Below, one piece after another: positions 57,542-64,000 of a stretch of 64,000 nt of DNA (the first letter of the stretch is position 1; every line of letters begins with the position of its first letter). A program made the position numbers and the translations under genes. The stretch comes from Nemertoderma westbladi (lineage: Eukaryota; Xenacoelomorpha; Nemertodermatida; Nemertodermatidae). The stretch lies in NCBI GenBank assembly GCA_032718475.1, contig JAUCBJ010000476.1:1-64000 (forward strand), written 5' to 3'. The notes below the pieces were generated by a model. It had not been told where the DNA came from and did not search any database. It saw nothing but the letters and a program-made list of their open reading frames with translations.

Positions 57542-58061
57542 TGTGACGGGATCCGAGAGGATCCCGGTTTATCCGGTGTTGTTTCGTACGCGTCAGCCGC
57601 ACCGTGTGATAGAAAAGGAGTTTGTTGTTCCAGTATAGATATAATGTAGATATATAGATATGTAGGTATGATAACAGATAGCGCCAATGAGTGATGACAG
57701 GTAATATGGGTGACGGCGGTGATGGTCTTGACTGTCACCGTACTACCTGACTGTACTGGGATAACTACTACAATGACGTGATGACAGGTAATATATACTG
57801 CACGGGTTGGCCTCATTGCATTACCCAGTCGATGCTCCCCCCCTGATTGGCTAATATCCTTGTTGGCACCCTTTGGAGTGTTCCCGTTCACTCCAGCTAT
57901 TCTCTCTCTGTTAGGGGTTTGGCCCCTGACCCTTATTGTGTGTTTCTCCTTCCCATTTTGTTGGGGTGACACGAGTTATTGGTTACCCAATCTCGTGGCC
58001 CCCAATATTGCTTAACGGTTGACTTTATGGGTTCGTGTTAGCGGAATTGGATAAGCTAACA
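57542..58061 (-). repeat. 5' LTR of the gag-protease element
   Basis: 520 bp, paired with 50523-51069. On the plus strand it starts TGTGACGGGATCC and ends GCTAACA. Its right edge cuts straight into the Ty3/Gypsy coding sequence, whose frame reads on by chance for 12 codons into the LTR. Confidence 0.88.
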
Positions 58062-60829
58062 TGCAGCGTGACCGCATGGATATAAGACGCTATTTCTCCG
58101 TCATCGATGACATCATCATCAGTCGGGTCATCAACGGGAGCGCGGGACAACGCATCCAGAATCCAGTGTTCTTTACCTTTTTTCCATTTAGTGGTAAATA
58201 CAAAGGGACTGAGTTTCGCCTTTAATGGTTGAAGGCGGGCATTGTCCGTGTCGTCTATTGTGTATCTATTAAGTATAGTTACTAAGGGCTGGTGGTCCAC
58301 AATCAGGGTGAAGTGGGGAAGGCCGAGGAGGTAGAGGTGGCATTTTTTTGTGGCCCAGGCGATGGCGAGTAGTTCCAGTTCCACCATCGCGTACCAAGAT
58401 TCTGTGTCGGTTATAAATCTGGAGCCACACTCCACTAACTTCCAGGTTTCCTCGTGCAGCTGTAATAATGCATACCCCAGGCCATTCTTCCGGGAGGCGT
58501 CGGTTTGGAGTGAAGTTACGCGTTCTGGTTCGAATGGGGCGAGCACGGGTGGAGAAATCAGTGCTCGTTTCGTGTTCTCGAATGGGTCCTCATGATCGCT
58601 GTTCCATAGGAACTCATTAGTCGACCTGAGCAAAGGACGTAGAGGCGTCATAACGGTAGAGATTTCCATCGAGAAGGAGGCTAGTTGCTCTACTAGTCCC
58701 ACGAAACTCCGTAGGTCCCTTATATTAGTGGGACATGGGAAGTCAGCGATGGCATGGACCTTCGCCGGGTCGGCCCGTATTCCGTCGGCGCCGATTATGT
58801 ATCCAGCACATTTCACCTCCCGCAAGGCAAACTGCACTTTATCGGGGTGCAGGGAAATACCCGTCTCCCGGCATCGGAGAAGGAAACGGCGTATACTGGC
58901 GAGGTGGGCGTCGATCGTATCATCGAAGAGGAGGACATCGTCGACCAGTTTGAGGAGGTTAGGAAGGTCATGAAGGGCATCGTCGCCCCGTCAATTATAT
59001 TCTTCCCCACTTGATATTAAACCCATTACACTTCGAAGATGTTTGTACCTCCCCCAGGGGGTTATAAATGTGGTTAGAAGTTGGGTTTTTTCCTCGAGCG
59101 GTATCTGCCAGTACCCCGATGCGGCATCAAAAACCGAAAAGTACTTTGCAGTTGTCGACACACCGGAAACTACTACCCTGGGACTAGGGGTGGGGTAGTA
59201 GGGTCGTTTGACCTGGCTGTTTAAGTGATGTAAATCTACGCAGAGTCGTAATTTACCATTTGGTTTATGGACAACAGTCATCGGGTGGGCCCAATCGGTG
59301 GGCTCTGTAACCCATTCGATGATCTGTCGGCACTCCATATCCCCGAGGAGCGACTGAACTTCATCTTGCAATGCAAACGGAATTGGTCGACAACCATTGG
59401 CATGGAAGGGTGCCGCGTCATCCTTAAATTCCACCGTCATAGGGTCCCCCACCATGGTTGTAAGGGGTGTCGAATTATTATCGAAAACATCTGCGAATTG
59501 GGCAAGGATCTCATCGCGAGAACGAGAGATAGTTGTCCCGGGGTCGGGGGCCGTTGCGGAGTTTATCCGACGTTGAAGGAAATCCGGAGGGAGTATATCT
59601 AGTCCCTTGAGAGCAGCGAGGTTTAATATAAGGCCATCCACCTCCGGGGAGACTACGATTTTTGCCAATGTTGAACCTCCATCGTAATCGATCCGAGCAC
59701 GGAATAAGCCGTCGACATCGATCGGGAGGTGGTTGGTGGCCCGGAGGTCGGCTGTCGGGTATGGGGTTAAGTCGTCCAGTCGACCACCCATTGCTGCGTA
59801 TTCGTCGTATCCCAACATAGTTGCAGCAGCGCCGCCGTCTGGGAGTACGCGGCCCCGAACTGTTCCGAAAATTCTACCGGGTTGAAAGTCTGTGCGTCGG
59901 ATATCAACAGTTATGTAAGGAAGAGGACAGGTAGCGTCCTGTTCGTTGCGAATAGAGTTTATTCTGCTGGGTGGGAGGATGGTGGAGACTCTGTCCGACT
60001 CTCTGTGATCTGGTTTGTCGCTGCCTTTTGTAGAACGACAGACTGCAGCGAAATGTCCAGTTGCCTGACATTTATCGCATATATTATTACTCGCAGGACA
60101 GGTCGCCCGCGATGCAGCGTGTTGTCGGCCGCAGAATTTACAGTTGCGCTCCAAGCTGGGTGCGGGAGAGTGAGAGTTTTTGTTGGATTTTCTGTAACGG
60201 TAAGTGGAGCGGCCGTGTGGTCGACGCGTAGATTTAATCGCTGTCACCGGGGCGCCGCGCCCTATTATTGAGTCGTTCTTCTCTCCAACCTCCATTGATT
60301 GACACATCTGAACGCATTCGGCCAGTGTTGGTTGCGGAAGCTTTTTTAGTAGTTCCGTTCGTGTCTCTGACGAACGTATCCCAACCAAGATTTGTGTGAC
60401 GATCTGCTCGTCCCAACAGTCTGTACATAGTTCTGCATCATCCGCCAAGAATTCCAGTGCGACGTGGAAGTTATCGAAAGATTCCGTTGGGCCCTGTTTG
60501 TGATCGTGGAAGCGAATACGATCGATCGCAACACTTCGTTTAGATCGAAGGTGGGCCTGTAATGTGTCCATGACATAGTCCGTTGTGGTGTCATCTCCAT
60601 CGAGGTCTACGTGCAGAGTTACCTTGAGAGTCTGTTGTAGATTGCGTCCCAAAGCAGAAGCAAGGGCATAAACTTGTTCACTGCAGGTGAAAGAGTGAGT
60701 CTGTTGTCGCTGACAGTGGATCTTCCAGGCTTCCCGCCAACGACGAAATGCAGAGAATTCTATATCTCCGTCTATCTTTTCCACGTCCTTTATATCTAGG
60801 ACGCGACGCCGAGGTTGGGGGTTATCCAC
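58062..60829 (-). pseudogene. Ty3/Gypsy gag-pol, truncated, one stop
   Basis: Minus strand. 60829-58991 encodes Gag (FDNFHVALEFLADDAELC), zinc knuckles (CKFCGRQHAA..C and CDKCQATGHFAAVC, residues about 232-266), a protease region whose catalytic motif reads PDGGAAATML near 330 rather than D[ST]G, and the start of RT (VTEPTDWAHPM, LRLCVDLHHLN, FDAASGYWQI). A single in-frame TGA at 58991-58993 interrupts RT; the same frame goes on with LVDDVLLF (catalytic), AGYIIG and RNase H ([28 protein letters not shown]). Coding stops at the LTR boundary 58062; RNase H end and integrase are absent. Confidence 0.88.
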
Positions 60830-60867
60830 GAGGTCGAGTCGTTCAGCGGCGGCATAGGCGGGGGCTG

Positions 60868-61140
60868 TCAGTACGCCATGCTGCGGTTGTAAGTCACCCG
60901 CTGAGTCATCATCTGTGTTAGCTGGTTGAACCGCTGGTCAGCGCGCACGTCAGATTCTGCGCGCTGTTGGTCTGCCGCCAGTTGCTGTCTTAAGAGTTGG
61001 CGTCGGAGGTTATCGATCTCGAGTTTGTATTCCAATTCTCCGGTACCGATAGCGGGTTCAGTGGGCTCGGACATCCAGTCTGCGTCGTCGCCTGTGTTGT
61101 CCCCGCTGACCGATTGTGTGGGTTCACCCTGATGAGACAT
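60868..61140 (-). CDS. Ty3/Gypsy Gag N-terminal segment, coiled coil
   Basis: 90 codons beginning about 65 bp after the presumed 5' LTR. Residues about 35-80 are heptad-like and Gln/Arg/Leu-rich (LEIDNLRRQLLRQQLAA). It is out of phase with the larger frame downstream, which is open upstream of its Met, so the two were probably one Gag now separated by a frame change, or use ribosomal shifting. Confidence 0.6.
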   Translation of the reverse strand: MSHQGEPTQSVSGDNTGDDADWMSEPTEPAIGTGELEYKLEIDNLRRQLLRQQLAADQQRAESDVRADQRFNQLTQMMTQRVTYNRSMAY

Positions 61141-61206
61141 TGTGAGTTTTCGCGATCAGTAAACCTGTAGATTGCTGTATAGACGTTTAACATACATACT
61201 GCGCCA

Positions 61207-61522
61207 TGTTGTGAGATGATAAGGTGGGGAAATATCAAGGTGTATTTCGTACCACTACGCTCAGATTAAGTTTATTTTATGATAACAAGATAATTAATAA
61301 TAACGTAGGTTGTTAGACGTCAGTATCAGTATGGTAATACTGGTACTATGAGTAATAATAAAAAATAGGAAAATATAAGTAATATGGTACTGACATGCAG
61401 CAGTACAGCAGAAAAGTGTTAATACCGCGGTACAGCAGAAATGTTACCGAATATGAAAGTATGTTAATGAGATAGATAGTCTATAGGCTACGTGTATGGC
61501 AATTAGTAATGATATCATCACA
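61207..61522 (-). repeat. Probable 5' LTR of the Ty3/Gypsy copy
   Basis: In element orientation it starts TGTGATGATATC and ends CTCACAACA, immediately followed by TGGCGCAGTATG, which looks like a primer binding site. With no second LTR in the window, the boundaries rest only on TG...CA and the primer site. It abuts the inverted arm at 61524. Confidence 0.55.
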
Positions 61523-61523
61523 T

Positions 61524-64000
61524 ACAGTATATAGTAAAATGTCACCTTTCGCTTTCACGTCTGTATATCAATGACATGCAGATAATATCACCAGTAGTTC
61601 TATGGGTGATTTACGATATTTCAACCTTACAATTTGCTTACTTAGTTGTGTTACTGTTACTAAATTGCCTCAAATTAGGGCTTATGGCTCTCTTATCTCA
61701 CTCTCTGAACTTGGTTGATTACAAGCATTTGCAAGCTGCCTGTTTTGTTTAACATTTATTTCACAATAAATATTTTATTTTCCAGAGATTTTCTTATCTA
61801 ATTTCCCCTGAAAGGGAACACGAGATGATATGTAAACATGGCTATGTGCGTCAGTATCAATTAAGTCACTGGACGGCGCTAGGGGGTCAGCCAATGAAAC
61901 ACGTTCACATAACAACCCAAGACCAACCTCTTATAGTGAGCAGTAGTTATCCGCATACTACAGAAGCACTACCTTCCTAACTAACTATTACTTTAAGTAG
62001 TAGTTGATAAACATTTAATCATTTAATGATAAATATTTAAACATTTAATGATAAACATATGTAAACATTTAACGATAAACATTTAATGATAAACATTTAA
62101 ATATTTAATGATAAACATGTAAACATTTAATGATAAACATGTAAACATTTAATGATAAACATATGTAAACATTTAACGGTAAACATTTAATGATAAACAT
62201 GTAAACATTTAATGATAAACATATATAAACATTTAACGATAAACATTTAATGATAAACATTTAAACATTGAATGATAAACATTTAACGATAAACATTTAC
62301 ATATTTAACGATAAATATTTACACTTTTAACGATGAACATTAATCGATAAACATTTACCGATAAATATTTACCGATAAACATTTAACGATAAACATTTAA
62401 CGATAAACATTTAACGATAAACATTTAACGATAAACATTTAAACATTTAACGATAAACATTTATCAATAAACATTTAACGATAAACATTTAAACATTTAA
62501 CAATAAACATTTAAACATTTAACGATAAACATTTAAACATTTAACAATAAACATTTAAACATTTATCAATAAACATTTAAACAGTTAGCCATAAACATTT
62601 AAACATTTAACGATAAACATTATATTTAACGATAAACATTTAAACATTTAACGATAAAGATTTAAATATTTAACAATAAACATTTAAACATTTAACGATA
62701 AACATTTAACGATATACATTTAAACATTTAACAATAAACATTTAACGGTAAACATTTAAACATTTCAACATTTAACGATAAACATTTAACGATAAACATT
62801 TCAACATTTAACAATAAACATTTCAACATTTAACGATAAACATTTCATCATTTAACGATAAACATTTAACGAAAAACATGTGAACATTTAATTATAAACA
62901 TTTAAACATTGAACGATAAACATTTAAACATTTAATGATAAACATTTAAATATTTAACGATAAACATTTCAACATTTAACGATAAACATTTAAACATTTA
63001 ATGATAAACATTTAAACATTTAACGATAAACATTTAATTTATCGATATATAAACATTCAAACATTTAGCGATAAACATTTAATTTATCGATATAAAAGCA
63101 TCCAAACCTTTATCGATAAACATTTAACGATAAACATTCAAACATTTAATGATAAACATTTAAACATTTAACGATAAACATTTAAACATTTAACGATGAT
63201 AAACATTTAAAAATTTAATTAATGAATTGGAGAATCATTTAAGCTCGTTAAGCCAAGGAATGCCAGTTCACCACCATGGGTGATCTTCCACAGTAAACCC
63301 TTCCACCTTGTTTTCCAAGGTACCTTGGTTCCCATTTATGAATTTAATTTAATTACGCCTGGTATGGCACAGTAAAATATATATAAACAATAAAACAATA
63401 TATAATTGAAATTCAAATTCATAATATAAATAAATTAATTCATTAAAATGGTATGTGTCTAGCATATTATTCAGTCGGAGGCGGCCCACACTCTGATTGG
63501 CTGGGCGTTGTGTGGGCAGTTTAGTAGGTGGTACAAGGGGGCAACGTTATCACAAAGATTACAGCGGCACGAGGCACAAGGGGAGTGAAAGCCCTGAGTT
63601 TTGCAGATTTTATGGTGAAAACCGTGTATAGACACTCTCGTAGTTACGTGACGCAATTTATTCATAGCAACGGTCCACCCTCGCGACTGTATAAATGGTT
63701 CCCATTTATCGACCAGTTAAGGATGAAAGCCAAGGATGAGCTAGGCTGCATCATTTTATCATTTAACTATGAACATTGAGACATTTAATGATAAGCATTT
63801 AAACATCTAACAATAACCATTTAACATTTAATGATTTTATCGATAAAATTTAAAGATTTAACGATAAATAAACATTTAACGATAATGATTTAAAGATTTA
63901 ACGATAATGATTTAAAGATTTAACGATAAACATATAAAGATTTTATTAATAAAATAATTATAAAATATTGCAGGATGCAATAACTGAACTGAATATGATA
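61524..64000 (-). repeat. Right arm of the large inverted repeat
   Basis: Complementary to 33574-37360, including the unique flank (61524-61985), the satellite (61985-63215 and 63775-63950) and the terminal TATCATTCAGTTCAG block, which reaches the last base of the window. Most of the RT frame of the left arm is missing, with a short junction at about 63270. It has one extra insertion at 63345-63711. Confidence 0.9.
63345..63711 (-). mobile_element. 5'-truncated non-LTR insertion with 13-bp target duplication
   Basis: GGTTCCCATTTAT occurs on both sides of this stretch (ending near 63344 and 63711+) but once in the other arm, so this is an insertion. Read on the minus strand, an open frame has paired Cys then YHLLNCP, like the C-terminal Cys-His motif of LINE proteins with RNase H or related tails. 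The other end is AT-rich, as at a LINE 3' end. Family not determined. Confidence 0.6.

Larger units (their letters stand above)
50523..58061 (-). mobile_element. Non-autonomous BEL-type LTR element encoding Gag-protease only
   Basis: Two divergent LTRs (TGTGACGGGATCC... GCTAACA on the plus strand) bound 7.5 kb. In element orientation (minus) the purine tract GGGGGGAG precedes the 3' LTR. Inside are a Gag leader (56437-57468), several frames split at G tracts (54902-56257), and an 805-codon Gag-protease frame (52426-54843). No RT, RNase H or integrase is present anywhere between the LTRs. About 1.36 kb of GA-rich, repeat-filled sequence follows the last frame. No 5-bp target duplication was found (TAAAG against TGCAG), so one end may be rearranged. 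Confidence 0.85.

Noticed and set aside
63528-63779. 83-codon plus-strand frame
   Set aside because: It spans the edge of the LINE-like insertion and reads into satellite flank; antisense to the more plausible motif.

Overview
The window is animal nuclear DNA. It has interrupted genes with GT/AG introns, many transposable elements and simple repeats, and an AT-rich background. The gene set (WDR41, KLHL10, a secretin-like GPCR, SLC6 exons, ATP6V0B) together with BEL/Pao, Ty3/Gypsy and CR1/L2-like elements and the frequent word TAGGCCTA suggests a marine invertebrate. A deuterostome such as an echinoderm is possible, but this is a low-confidence inference and no species marker was seen.

Layout. 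0.2-2.4 kb: a two-exon WDR41 gene on the minus strand, with a hammerhead-ribozyme-like sequence in its intron. 3.7-13.6 kb: a complete, young BEL/Pao retrotransposon (minus strand) with 691-bp LTRs and a 5-bp target duplication (ACAAA); its coding region carries one in-frame stop and one frame change. 14.4-29.9 kb: a 12-exon KLHL10-like gene (plus strand). My splice model sums to exactly 656 codons including the stop; its introns hold tRNA-derived SINEs, MITEs, a piggyBac-type MITE and a three-copy 719-bp tandem repeat that ends in a palindrome. 30.7-31.9 kb: an intronless seven-transmembrane receptor (minus). 33.6-37.4 kb: a satellite-bearing repeat that has an RT reading frame inside it. 37.5-39.5 kb: a minisatellite, then the last four exons of an SLC6 transporter (minus). 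39.7-43.7 kb: a decayed CR1/L2-like LINE, the 3' end of another LINE, and a 1.6-kb array of 28-bp repeats. 44.3-45.6 kb: a nested MITE. 47.9-48.5 kb: intronless ATP6V0B (minus).

50.5-58.1 kb: a second, older BEL-type element. It encodes Gag and an aspartic protease but no reverse transcriptase, RNase H or integrase; in their place are a Cys/Pro/Glu-rich stretch and a hydrophobic segment. Its Gag leader is split into frames whose breaks fall at long homopolymer G tracts. It abuts a 3'-truncated Ty3/Gypsy copy (58.1-61.5 kb). From 61.5 kb to the window end, the satellite-bearing repeat of 33.6-37.4 kb recurs in inverted orientation, so about 24 kb lies between two inverted arms.

The host genes are unrelated in pathway: WDR41 belongs to the C9orf72-SMCR8 complex, KLHL10 is a cullin-3 adaptor, ATP6V0B is a proton-pump subunit, and the others are membrane proteins. 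I see no operon-like or cluster logic among them. The most unusual content is in the mobile elements: the RT-less gag-protease element, the ribozyme-like motif, and the inverted satellite arms.
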